From: JACCYU01 sp050740315
GTDB taxonomy: Bacteria > Pseudomonadota > Gammaproteobacteria > JACCYU01
DNA: 64,000 bases
Assembly (NCBI GenBank): GCA_050740315.1
Contig: JBOIDC010000003.1
Coordinates: 1-64,000, forward strand
Direction: 5' to 3'
Shown here: positions 45,812 through 54,513 of the stretch, piece by piece
Position numbering within the stretch: position 1 is the first letter of the stretch
Layout: each line of letters starts with the position of its first letter
Notes under the pieces: generated by a model
The model's database searches: none
What the model was told of the DNA's origin: nothing
What the model saw: only the letters and a program-made list of their open reading frames with translations
Program-made: the position numbers and the translations under genes

Positions 45812-48061
45812 TCAGCTATAGGTAAGGTAAATGAGCGGGAGCCATATGCCAAGGCCACTCCAGCATAATAATACTAACGCCCGCAGCGCTTCCCTTGAGA
45901 CGCCGGATGTGCCAAAGACCCGTCTGTGCCCAAAGAAAAAAACCTCCTGCAGCATCAACAGCAGCAAGATTGCGTAACTGATCTTTTCTCGATAAGACCT
46001 CAGATCCCTGAAGGGCTCATATGCGTGCGCAACCGACGCGAAATGCTTATACAGCGCTTTAACCTGCTGGCGAACATCAGCGCCGTGCTGCAACGCAAGC
46101 TCTATGCGGTTCGAATCCTTACCGTCTAGAATCAACTTTTCACTATCCCGGCGCAGCGTGATCAGACCTTGTGGAAGCGGTAATTCCATTTCCCAGTTGC
46201 TTGAATTCTCCCATCGCGCCATCCTGTAGTTGACTTCCAAGTTCGATGCGGTACCTGGTACGAGCTTCCAAACACTCGCTGTCCAGGCTTTGGCTGGCAT
46301 CTCGATCGAGAAGGCCGGCGCCTTGCGAATGTCGTTGAAATCCGCGACCCAACCGGCGAACGGTGTCCGGCTGCCGGTTACGCGGTCGACAGTCACGCCA
46401 TCGCTGCCCCGAATGGAGAGGTCAAGCGCCGTATGAGATCGCGAACCACGCAAGCGATAACCATGCTTCACGCCGGTCGGCTCAACAGTGATATTGGGAC
46501 TGGCGGTCCATACGACCCGCGAATGGTGGTCCGTGGGATCGGCGACCTCATCGATAATAAGCCAGGTATCGCCCATCAACTGCATGATTTGTCGTCTGGC
46601 TCGATACCCGTCGGGCCCCGCCCGCTGCAACTCCAGAAACGCGAGATCGTCAGACCATCCCTGATACAGAACTCTCGTGTCGCGCTCCGAGTTCTTAGGC
46701 TCGTCCACCCGATGAGGTGCGTTGGATCCTTGCCAGGATTGAGCCTGCTCGTACAGTTCATCGCCATAAGGCCAGTAGCCGACGTTCGTCCACCAGTCCT
46801 GTCCGTGCGCCCATAACAACACGCTCATCTCGTCCGCGTGCTTGTGGCCGTGGCCCGGGAAGCGAGACCAGGCGATGACCGTCTGCGCCAGGTTATTGGG
46901 CCGAGCCTTATCTTGAAACTTGTCCCACCATACCGAATATCCGCTGATCGCGGCGATAAAGCTCGAACGCGAACGGGCTTGGCCGCCATATGTCTTGAAA
47001 CCTTCCGTTTCCTCCCGCAATTTGAAATCTGCGAGTTGCGGTGTATCCGTCGCGCCGCCTGTTGTGTTGCCAAACCTCGGCAAGCTTCCGTCGGGACGCT
47101 TTATCTGCGCCAGGAAATCGATAGCTTTCGCGTATTTTTCACGCCACTCTGAAGGCACGGCAAGACTCAGCGTGCGCATGCGCTTAAAGATCTCCCTTAA
47201 AAGCATGACGCCCACGGCGTGATAGCCGGCGGAGTGCTCCAGCACGACGCCTTCGGGACTGACGTAGAACTTGAGCTGATCCGTGAGTCTCTTTACGACC
47301 AGCTTCTGATAGCGGCTGGTGCCCGGCAGCTCCGGAAACGCAACGCATAGCTGGAGCAAAGCCAGGTTCTGCATCACCCCATGATTGGTGGCGAACGTAA
47401 AATGCCCGGGCTTAGCCAGGAACTCGGCATGACGTGCTACCGCTTGCATGAGCATCTTTGCCGTATGTGGGTCGTAGCTGGAATGCGAGCGATACTGGCG
47501 CCAGAAGCGACTCAGGACAAAAACCCTGGCCGCGATCGCGTGGTCATTCCACAAAAAATCATTCGACAGCCAGGTTTCGCGTTCAAACTGGGAGAACCGG
47601 ACCACATACTCACGAGCCGCATCGAAATATCGTTGTTTTCCCGTCGCTGCATAAGCCGCGAGCAGAATGTCGGGCACGATCAGACTCGCGACATGCAGGC
47701 TTAGCGTCGGCGACGCCTGGTCGAGATCAGCTGCCGAGAATGACGGCGTGACCGCTGCCGTCGGATATCCATGCAGCGCCAGCTTACCGGCCAGAATCTC
47801 ATCCGACAGCCGCGCCGCCTGCATCCCGTCTTCGGCATAGTTGAAGCCTAGAATGAGTGAACTTGCATTTACTTCATCGAGCCCGAGGTCGGACGGGATA
47901 TGCCTTAAGTCCGCAACGAGTTCATCGGATAAGCTCGGCGTCGCAACATAGTAGTGATTGATCTCCGGTATCCATATCAGTACGAAGACGAGGAATGGCG
48001 ACAGCAACGTGGCGGGCACAAGCCAGCGCCGAAAACCTCGCTCTCTCAGTATCCTTATCAC
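45812..48061 (-). CDS. Membrane-anchored heparinase II/III family protein
   Basis: The 749-residue protein has an N-terminal membrane segment (LVPATLLSPFLVFVLIWI), an alpha-toroid domain (about 60-390) containing FATNHGVMQNLALLQLC and VVLEHSAGYHAVGVMLL, then a beta-sandwich heparinase II/III domain with FPGHGHKHADEMSVLLWAHG, and two further hydrophobic helices at the C-terminus. The His and Tyr residues of NHG, GYH and HKHAD are those expected for uronate polysaccharide lyases. In such loci it may trim the polymer in the periplasm. The start is a GTG; no better start is close. It lies 41 bases after the glycosyltransferase gene in the same direction. Confidence 0.88.
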   Translation of the reverse strand: MIRILRERGFRRWLVPATLLSPFLVFVLIWIPEINHYYVATPSLSDELVADLRHIPSDLGLDEVNASSLILGFNYAEDGMQAARLSDEILAGKLALHGYPTAAVTPSFSAADLDQASPTLSLHVASLIVPDILLAAYAATGKQRYFDAAREYVVRFSQFERETWLSNDFLWNDHAIAARVFVLSRFWRQYRSHSSYDPHTAKMLMQAVARHAEFLAKPGHFTFATNHGVMQNLALLQLCVAFPELPGTSRYQKLVVKRLTDQLKFYVSPEGVVLEHSAGYHAVGVMLLREIFKRMRTLSLAVPSEWREKYAKAIDFLAQIKRPDGSLPRFGNTTGGATDTPQLADFKLREETEGFKTYGGQARSRSSFIAAISGYSVWWDKFQDKARPNNLAQTVIAWSRFPGHGHKHADEMSVLLWAHGQDWWTNVGYWPYGDELYEQAQSWQGSNAPHRVDEPKNSERDTRVLYQGWSDDLAFLELQRAGPDGYRARRQIMQLMGDTWLIIDEVADPTDHHSRVVWTASPNITVEPTGVKHGYRLRGSRSHTALDLSIRGSDGVTVDRVTGSRTPFAGWVADFNDIRKAPAFSIEMPAKAWTASVWKLVPGTASNLEVNYRMARWENSSNWEMELPLPQGLITLRRDSEKLILDGKDSNRIELALQHGADVRQQVKALYKHFASVAHAYEPFRDLRSYREKISYAILLLLMLQEVFFFGHRRVFGTSGVSREALRALVLLCWSGLGIWLPLIYLTYS

Positions 48062-48102
48062 GCGGATCCGGCTTCGAAAGAGACCCGACGCACACGCAGC
48101 AA

Positions 48103-49377
48103 TCAGGAAAGCTCAAGCTGCGATTGCCGCTGCCGCGCCGTTACCACGTTCAGGAGACCAGCCAGCTCGGCGCAGCGCTGCTGCCGGGAATGGCGCGCGA
48201 CGACATCTTGCGCGGGCGCATGCGCTCTGCCCGTACGGATATCGCTTATAAATTGCGTCAGCACGCCGCCGATGGCGCCGGCGTCATCCAGCGGCGCAAT
48301 GCTTGCTACGCCGCAGTCCCTCAGGACTGCCGCCGTGTCGCCCAAGATATCGGTTAAGCCTAGAATCGGGCGACCGGCGCGCAGGTACTCGTAAAGCTTG
48401 GCGGGTACCTGATTGTTGCAGTTCGCTGCCTGCAGGATCAGTAAACCATCCGCATTCATCATCTCGGTCAGCGCGGCCCGATGGGACATTGCGGGGGCCA
48501 GGGTGACAAGATCATGCAGCCCCATCATCTCGAGCAGCGGCCGATAAAAATCATCGTGACCGGTTTTCCGCAAGGTGATGTGCAGTCGATCAGCATCGAT
48601 CAAGCCTCGCGCCCTGAGCGTGGCCAGCGCGCGAAAGAAATGCGTCGGATCACGCTCTGAAGGATAGAGCACACCACTGTGGAGCAGCTCCAAACGCTGA
48701 TTTCCGTACGTTCGTGCGTCGCTACGAGCTGGCGTGGCGCAGAAATCTTCCTCGTCAAATCCATTAGGCAGATTCACCCAATACGGTCGCGCGAGTTCAC
48801 GATACCGGCTTTGATACAAGCGCAAGGCGCCGGCCGTCGTGAAGGTGGCGGCCGCGGCGTGCGTTAGCGTACGCCGCTCGATCCATTGACAAACGCGGCG
48901 TGTCCATATGTCTTCTGGATAATCTACGTCGGTCATGGGATCACGAAAGTCGGCGATCCAGGGCAATCCGGTTGCCCGATGCACACTGAGCGCGATCAGG
49001 TGCGCAGTTGCGATTGGATATGTGGACCAGATCGCGGCGGGCCGCCAGCGGCGAATCAGTCCTATAGCCGCAGTCACAGCGCCTGCCCACCAGCTTAGCC
49101 ATCGATCGGGTCTGGCAAGCCAGCCGGGATAGCGACCGGTAACTGCAAGATGCCGCGCTGCATCCAGCGCGAATGCACGCTTGACGACCACGTCCGGCGG
49201 TATCTGCACCAGCATTTCGTGGGAAGTGGTTTCGTACGCGCGGGCGCTCGCGGTAAGAACCAGGGGATGCCATTCATGCTCGCGTAGATACCGCGAAAAC
49301 TTCAGACCACGCTGGACGCCGCTGCTACCACTCATGGGCGGATAGTGGAACACGATCATCAGTACACGCTTTACCAT
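48103..49377 (-). CDS. Family 4 (GT-B) glycosyltransferase
   Basis: About 424 residues. The N-terminal half starts KRVLMIVFHYPPMSGSSGVQ, a common opening for GT4 enzymes with a glycine-rich acceptor loop; the C-terminal half carries LLHSGVLYPSERDP, ALTEMMNADGLLILQ and AKLYEYLRAGRPILG, the donor-binding E-x7-E-like region. The ATG at 49377 overlaps the stop of the hydrolase 1 gene; the longer form reaching 49422 is shadow sequence. It should build the same polymer as the neighbouring XrtA-associated genes. Confidence 0.9.
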   Translation of the reverse strand: MVKRVLMIVFHYPPMSGSSGVQRGLKFSRYLREHEWHPLVLTASARAYETTSHEMLVQIPPDVVVKRAFALDAARHLAVTGRYPGWLARPDRWLSWWAGAVTAAIGLIRRWRPAAIWSTYPIATAHLIALSVHRATGLPWIADFRDPMTDVDYPEDIWTRRVCQWIERRTLTHAAAATFTTAGALRLYQSRYRELARPYWVNLPNGFDEEDFCATPARSDARTYGNQRLELLHSGVLYPSERDPTHFFRALATLRARGLIDADRLHITLRKTGHDDFYRPLLEMMGLHDLVTLAPAMSHRAALTEMMNADGLLILQAANCNNQVPAKLYEYLRAGRPILGLTDILGDTAAVLRDCGVASIAPLDDAGAIGGVLTQFISDIRTGRAHAPAQDVVARHSRQQRCAELAGLLNVVTARQRQSQLELS

Positions 49378-50225
49378 GACTGCATCCATTCGGTGGTCCA
49401 GGCCGCGACCTGGTCGCGCCATACGCGCCTGGAAAACGTATGGTTGGCTTCGATCAGATCCCGGCGCTCTACTCTTTCCCGCGTCAGCGCGCGACGCCAG
49501 CTTCGGGACGCCGAAACGAGGTCCTTAAATTCTCCAGCGGTGAGATCCTGACCACTCAGGATCACCAATACATAACCCTTGAACCGCTCAAGCCCATTGA
49601 GCATCCGCTGCGGGAAACGCGCTGTACTGCTGCGGTCATTTTTCTGCTCACCCGCCCAGGCAGTTTGCATATTGCATGCTAACGACCGTACGGACTTCAT
49701 CGCTGCAAATCGCCCTTGAAGTAGCTTCCTCCAGAACTCGCCATCCGTGAGCCGCTGCAGGTAGTAATGCCGCAGGTAGGATTTTGCCAGCCCCTGTTCT
49801 GTCCTGACCCACGGATTCAACAGCACCACACCCGCAATCCTTGCATCTCGATGCGCATACAGCAGAATCGCGGATGCCGCATCGCATAGCCCCCATAGCA
49901 CAACTTCCTCGACAGCCGGCAATTGTTCAATGAGTGCATCGACCGCGCTGCGAATGTCGTCATCGATCTGTTCAAAAGCGCGCGGCTCGCCTCCACTGTC
50001 GCCCATGCCTCGATAATCGAAACGCATCACGGCAAAGCCCGACGCCGCAACCTCTCTGGCCAGAAGCACGAACTGGCGGTGACTTCCAACTCGATACTGC
50101 GGGCCACCGACCACTAAAAGCATTCCCCGCTTGGTCGCGCGTGTCGGATGATGAAGAACCCCTAGCAGCCGCGCGTCTCCGCACGCAAACACCAGGGCTG
50201 TTTCAACGGGCTCAGCCACGCGCAT
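49371..50225 (-). CDS. Hydrolase 1, exosortase A system-associated
   Basis: About 284 residues with an alpha/beta-hydrolase fold: LLVVGGPQYRVGSHRQFV, the oxyanion-side FDYRGMGDSGGE, and VVLWGLCDAASAILLY where the nucleophile elbow would be. The canonical GxSxG is replaced by GLCDAA, as I recall for this family (TIGR03100), so Cys or another residue may act. The late His lies in EANHTFSRRVW. The ATG at 50225 lies inside the end of the hydrolase 2 gene; the 35 extra residues upstream are shadow sequence. It probably handles an acyl intermediate made by the ligase/ACP set. Confidence 0.88.
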   Translation of the reverse strand: MRVAEPVETALVFACGDARLLGVLHHPTRATKRGMLLVVGGPQYRVGSHRQFVLLAREVAASGFAVMRFDYRGMGDSGGEPRAFEQIDDDIRSAVDALIEQLPAVEEVVLWGLCDAASAILLYAHRDARIAGVVLLNPWVRTEQGLAKSYLRHYYLQRLTDGEFWRKLLQGRFAAMKSVRSLACNMQTAWAGEQKNDRSSTARFPQRMLNGLERFKGYVLVILSGQDLTAGEFKDLVSASRSWRRALTRERVERRDLIEANHTFSRRVWRDQVAAWTTEWMQSW

Positions 50226-51039
50226 TTCGTGTGAGGAAGCTCGTGGTTTCATCCAACAGTCCGGGGACCACGGAGATTTCCTGAAGCGTCCAGAACGCAT
50301 CGCCTTGTATGGCTTTGTCATGAACGTCAAAACCTCGCTGTCGAAACGCTGCTATGCCCTTTTGGCTGGCCGCTGAGAGACCGGCACCTGCTGCAACGAC
50401 TTCGATCCACAGAATCTCAATCGTTGGAGATAAGACAACCGCTTCCAAGCCACTCCTGCCGATCGCATTCGCCAGCTCCGGGGCCAGTTCGTAACCTGCC
50501 ACCTCTACAGAATTGCCGTCCTCGAGCGTTCGATGCAACGCCGCCGTGGATGATTGACTACCTTCCGCGCTGTTAATCAGGTCGGCTGCCAGACGCAGCC
50601 GAAGAAACTGAGTGAGCGCCTGCCTGCCGTTGGTCTGCGGCTGCCAGAGCACCAGGCGGCGCACCGGCAAAGACATCCGGGGCAGACACTCGGCGGCCAG
50701 CAGAGCGCCGAGTCGCAGAGCGATAACCGAGCACCTCCGCGCGCCGAGAGTTCGCGCAACCATCACACACGACAGAATATCGTCCCGCCAGATCTCCCAG
50801 CGCGCATCGACGAAATCCCCGCCGCTATCGCCAGTTCCGTAGAGATCCGGCAGCAAAACCGTGAAGCCGCGCATCGCCAGACGCTGCGCCTGCAGCGACA
50901 ACATCCGCCGTGACTTATTCATCTCCTCGGCGAATGGCGGAATCATCAAGACTACCTCGTCCGTTCGAGACGCCGCGGTCGGCCCATATTGCATCAGCGA
51001 GATCCTGCCTTTGCCTCCCTCGATAAGAAGGGGTCGCAT
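50212..51039 (-). CDS. Hydrolase 2, exosortase A system-associated
   Basis: About 275 residues, alpha/beta-hydrolase fold. The start is MRPLLIEGGKGRI; then VVLMIPPFAEEMNKSRRM, LPDLYGTGDSGGDF and CSVIALRLGALLAAE. The usual serine nucleophile motif is absent (ALRLGA in its place), so catalysis may be unusual or lost. The sequence fits the exosortase A-associated hydrolase 2 family (TIGR03101, from memory). The ATG at 51039 has a GGAG about 6 bases upstream; a TTG at 51072 inside the ACP gene is less likely. The gene order ACP, hydrolase 2, hydrolase 1, glycosyltransferase is tightly packed and overlapping. Confidence 0.88.
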   Translation of the reverse strand: MRPLLIEGGKGRISLMQYGPTAASRTDEVVLMIPPFAEEMNKSRRMLSLQAQRLAMRGFTVLLPDLYGTGDSGGDFVDARWEIWRDDILSCVMVARTLGARRCSVIALRLGALLAAECLPRMSLPVRRLVLWQPQTNGRQALTQFLRLRLAADLINSAEGSQSSTAALHRTLEDGNSVEVAGYELAPELANAIGRSGLEAVVLSPTIEILWIEVVAAGAGLSAASQKGIAAFRQRGFDVHDKAIQGDAFWTLQEISVVPGLLDETTSFLTRNARG

Positions 51040-51058
51040 CGACCACTCCACCGACGCT

Positions 51059-51313
51059 TCAAACCAGTGCAAGTTTATGTTCGACGAAGCGGCTGAGGCT
51101 GCCCATAGTCTTGAAGGTCTCGGCGTTGATCTCGTCGTCGTCTATCGTGAAACCGAAGTGGTCTTCCAGTGCGGTAATCACCGCCACTACCGCCATCGAA
51201 TCTAGCTCGGGCAATGCACCGAGCAGTTGCGTCGTCTCCACAAGTCCGGCCGTACGCGCCCCAAGCATGAGCGTGCCGCCCAGGATATGTTTCACTTCAT
51301 TCGTAACTGACAT
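51059..51313 (-). CDS. Acyl carrier protein
   Basis: The 84-residue protein carries the phosphopantetheine site S39 in LPELDSMAVVAVI and the acidic helix ALEDHFGFTIDDDEI, so it is a true carrier protein. AGGGAGAT lies just upstream of the ATG. It is separate from fatty-acid synthesis genes and is followed by the two exosortase A-associated hydrolases, so it likely holds the acyl group activated by the ligase at 34.7 kb. A phosphopantetheinyl transferase is not in the window. Confidence 0.95.
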   Translation of the reverse strand: MSVTNEVKHILGGTLMLGARTAGLVETTQLLGALPELDSMAVVAVITALEDHFGFTIDDDEINAETFKTMGSLSRFVEHKLALV

Positions 51314-51337
51314 AACGTCATCTCCCTGCCGAGTCGT

Positions 51338-52441
51338 TCAGAAGCATCCTTCAGTGCGTCGTGTTTGCACCTCGAGTGCAGCCAGCTTGCGTTCCCGCCA
51401 TTTTGTTTGCAAACGCCTGCGGACTTGCGTCAAACGGCGCATCGCGTCGTAGCGATAGTAGTTGACGTGATAAAGATTGCGGCTGCCGCTGCACCAGCGC
51501 GCGTCTTCGGCGGACGCATTCGTATAATTTTCGATGCGACCGATGTCCTTATCCGCAAAAGCCCACTCCAGCATGAGATAGTCAATCAGACGGCCCGGTG
51601 AGAGGCTCGCCACGGATTCATCATACGTGGTCTTGAGCACCACCAGCATTCGATTGCGGCTGATGGTCAGCAGAGAGGCCGCCAGCCGGTCATCCAGATA
51701 GAGCTGATAGATTCTTGCATCACCGGCGCGTGCAAAGCCCTGCAACACGCGCGTATAAAATTCACCCTGAACATTGTCGCTGTGGATAGCCGTGCCTTCC
51801 CTACCTTTCCAGCCGACGCTCTCAAGCTCTCCATACTGACGAACCCCGGCGGGCATTGCCTCGTGATCGCGCAGCACTTCAAGCCGCCAGTTAATGCTGC
51901 TGGTCTCAAGCCGCCGGAAGATTCTTCTCACGTCTTGGCGGACCTTCTTGGCTCGCGTCTGCCAGAACGGCTCGAAGCTTCCATCTACATCGATATGAGT
52001 GGTTACCCAGTCGTTGATCTTCTCTATTCTCGGTTGGTGCGCGCTGCCCAGGAAACGCGAATACAACGGATCCTGCCGGGTCAGGCCGATCTGCCAGGCG
52101 AAGCCCGGCAATGACGCTAGAAGATCGTCCAGACGCTTGCGCGCGCGTGGTGCGGAGCCGCGATCATCGATCATCAACGGACCCATCGTGGTCTGACCTG
52201 GCATGAAAAGCCGCCAGCGACCTTTACCGGTACATTCGATCAGTGCTAAACCCTCGACCGTCCCATCAGCCCCCTCGCACATCGCAAGCTGGACATCCTT
52301 CGAGCCAAAACACTCATGCAAGGGCGCAACGAACTCGACCTCAAGGAGGGGATGGCTCGCGTAACAGCGCGCGTTCAGTATCCGCCAGGCTTCGAGATAG
52401 CGGTCCAAAACGCAACTGCCCGGATGTAAGCGCCATGTCAT
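51338..52441 (-). CDS. GNAT/FemAB-like acyltransferase
   Basis: The 367-residue protein has a BioF2/FemAB-like pattern: RAKKVRQDVRRIFRRLE (basic acceptor region), GELESVGWKGREGTAI, YQLYLDDRLAASLLTISRN and LKTTYDESVASLSPGRLIDY in the C-terminal GNAT block. Related proteins in XrtA loci are thought to transfer an acyl or amino acid group to the glycan. It lies directly before the ACP gene, so an acyl-ACP donor is plausible but unproven. No Shine-Dalgarno is evident at the ATG. Confidence 0.8.
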   Translation of the reverse strand: MTWRLHPGSCVLDRYLEAWRILNARCYASHPLLEVEFVAPLHECFGSKDVQLAMCEGADGTVEGLALIECTGKGRWRLFMPGQTTMGPLMIDDRGSAPRARKRLDDLLASLPGFAWQIGLTRQDPLYSRFLGSAHQPRIEKINDWVTTHIDVDGSFEPFWQTRAKKVRQDVRRIFRRLETSSINWRLEVLRDHEAMPAGVRQYGELESVGWKGREGTAIHSDNVQGEFYTRVLQGFARAGDARIYQLYLDDRLAASLLTISRNRMLVVLKTTYDESVASLSPGRLIDYLMLEWAFADKDIGRIENYTNASAEDARWCSGSRNLYHVNYYRYDAMRRLTQVRRRLQTKWRERKLAALEVQTRRTEGCF

Positions 52442-52473
52442 GAACGTGTTCTAAGGTGAGCGCAGCGCAATAA

Positions 52474-53661
52474 TTACCGCACCGTCTGCTTGATAGCCGC
52501 AATCATCCAATCCATCTCGTTATCGCGTAACTCTTGATGACACGGCAATTGCAACAGACTCTTCGAATAACGACGGCTGATCTCGCAGTCGCTGTCCGCC
52601 AGTTCCTCCCAGCGCCAGATTGGCACGCCCTTGCTCTTCAGAATGGGGAAAATCCTGTCCGGGTGCTCGAGCACGAGCGGAAACATGTACGGCACCACGT
52701 CTTCCGGTAAATGTCTGAACAGCGGTTTCGCGGTAGATAATTGCGAAAGCCCGCCAGCCATACGGCCATAGTTCTCTCGCCTTTTTTGGGCGATCGCCTC
52801 CTTCGTCGACAGGCGCATCAGGGCGCGAGACACCAAGGACATGCGCGCGTGAACCCAACCGAGATCGAGATACTGGTAGCCGTCAGTCACGCTTGGGCCG
52901 ATGGTCGACACATGCCGTTGCTGCTTGATCTTGCGCCATACCCTCGACTTGCATGCGACCAACGGCCGTAACACTATAGGCAGCGGTTTGAGCCTTGCGC
53001 TTGCCACGGCCAGCTCCACGACATCGAGCGCGCTCTTGAGTTCAAACGCCCAGTGCGCGGATTTCATTGCGAGCCCATTCAGGGAATGTCGCGCGGAGAC
53101 GAGGTAACCACCGTCCTGGATGGCGAAGAACTTGCGCGCGCTCACAATCGCGTAATCCCCGTACGATCCTATGGGATGACCCTGCACCTCGCCAAAAAAA
53201 GCGTGAGCACAATCTTCGATCAGCACCACCCGATACTTATCGCACAGCGCCCTCAGTGCGCGCATGTCCTGGTAGAAACCGAAGTAATGCGTGGCCAATA
53301 CAGCTTTTACCGAACCGTCCAGTTTGGCGGCGATGTCAGCAAGGTCAACCGAAGTGTCAGCATGGATGCGGTAGTAAACTGGGCGTACGCCAGCGGCCAC
53401 AAACGGCTCTATCATGGATGTGCAGTGAAAAGCCGGCAGCAGAACCTTGTCACCGTCGCGCATGCCCGCATGCTCCAGGGCGAGCGCGATCGCGGCCGTG
53501 CCAGAGGTGACACTGACCGCCTCTCCCGCTTCGAGAACGCAGCGGAAACGTGGCGCGCGACGCGAACCAAAAAACGTGCGCCAAGACAACACCGGCAGCA
53601 CCGGAATGGGCGGCCGGGCGTCGTCTGCATCGATCGATGAATAGGAAACGATCTCTTCCAC
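52474..53661 (-). CDS. DegT/DnrJ/EryC1/StrS family sugar aminotransferase
   Basis: The 395-residue PLP enzyme has SVTSGTAAIALALEHAGM, LLPAFHCTSMIEPFVAAG, VLIEDCAHAFFG with the PLP Asp, and AIVSARKFFAIQDGGYLV with the Schiff-base Lys. This family transfers an amino group to keto-sugars on nucleotides. The start is a GTG at 53661. It stands between the acyltransferase and TPR genes on one strand and likely supplies an amino-sugar or its acyl acceptor. Confidence 0.9.
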   Translation of the reverse strand: MEEIVSYSSIDADDARPPIPVLPVLSWRTFFGSRRAPRFRCVLEAGEAVSVTSGTAAIALALEHAGMRDGDKVLLPAFHCTSMIEPFVAAGVRPVYYRIHADTSVDLADIAAKLDGSVKAVLATHYFGFYQDMRALRALCDKYRVVLIEDCAHAFFGEVQGHPIGSYGDYAIVSARKFFAIQDGGYLVSARHSLNGLAMKSAHWAFELKSALDVVELAVASARLKPLPIVLRPLVACKSRVWRKIKQQRHVSTIGPSVTDGYQYLDLGWVHARMSLVSRALMRLSTKEAIAQKRRENYGRMAGGLSQLSTAKPLFRHLPEDVVPYMFPLVLEHPDRIFPILKSKGVPIWRWEELADSDCEISRRYSKSLLQLPCHQELRDNEMDWMIAAIKQTVR

Positions 53662-53679
53662 GCTTCGCCCCGTGTCGAG

Positions 53680-54357
53680 TTACGGTTGCGCCTGCGGAGT
53701 CTCAACGTGGCTGCTGCTCTCCTCCCACACGCCGAGTTCTTGGAGCCTTTCCCTAAGTCCCGGTAATGGATAGCCCAGCCTGTAGGCTTCCTGCGCGTGT
53801 TTGCGTGCCGCTTCGTGGTCCTTGACTGCGAGGCTGACCAGACCGAGGTTGTAATGTGCCTCGGCCGAGCTCGGCATGATCTTTACAGCTTGCTGGAGTT
53901 CTTCCAGCGATTCCTGCATGTCGCCGTTACCGTAGAGATAAATCCCGAACAGCATATGCACGACACCGTCAGTCGGCTTGAACTGTAGTGCGCGCTGGAA
54001 ATAGCACTCCGGCGTCTTGTATCCGGACTGCTTGCCTGCCGGGTTCAGCTTGTGACGCAACATCGCGTATAAGGCGCGGTGATGGTTAGGAATCGCGCGT
54101 AGAGTGAAATCCAGGTCGTGCATCAAGTTTTCTGAGGTAGCCCCAGCCTGAAGTGCTTCGACTGATGGAGTAAAGTGCTCAGATGTGACTCTGTACATCT
54201 GATCTTGATGCTCGGAATTCGTGTAATCGAAAGGCCCGAAGCCGCCGCGATCAAACGGATCACCACAACCTTCGGCTACGGCTGGAATCGCTCCCGAACA
54301 CGGCGACACAACGCCGCTGAGAGCCAACGCGATCAAGAGCTGTCTTGCTTTCCCCAT
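53680..54357 (-). CDS. Exported TPR protein
   Basis: The 225-residue protein has a signal peptide (QLLIALALSGVVSPCSG), a non-repeat part with GGFGPFDYTN, and at least two tetratricopeptide repeats, DGVVHMLFGIYLYGNGDMQE and SAEAHYNLGLVSLAVKDHEA. TPR proteins scaffold protein complexes; in XrtA loci, similar small TPR proteins occur among secretion genes. It is the first gene of the run that reads leftward into the aminotransferase gene, divergent from the amidotransferase gene. Confidence 0.85.
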   Translation of the reverse strand: MGKARQLLIALALSGVVSPCSGAIPAVAEGCGDPFDRGGFGPFDYTNSEHQDQMYRVTSEHFTPSVEALQAGATSENLMHDLDFTLRAIPNHHRALYAMLRHKLNPAGKQSGYKTPECYFQRALQFKPTDGVVHMLFGIYLYGNGDMQESLEELQQAVKIMPSSAEAHYNLGLVSLAVKDHEAARKHAQEAYRLGYPLPGLRERLQELGVWEESSSHVETPQAQP

Positions 54358-54513
54358 GACCTTGTTCTCTTATGCTTCAACTTGACTTAGCATTGCCGGG
54401 ACGCAATCAAATCAGGCAGGCTTTTTAGCGGCCTCACCACGCGCAGTATATCATCCGCCTTCTGACGAGATGTTAACTACTGCTCATTACAGGGGATCAG
54501 CGGTATGGGGGGG

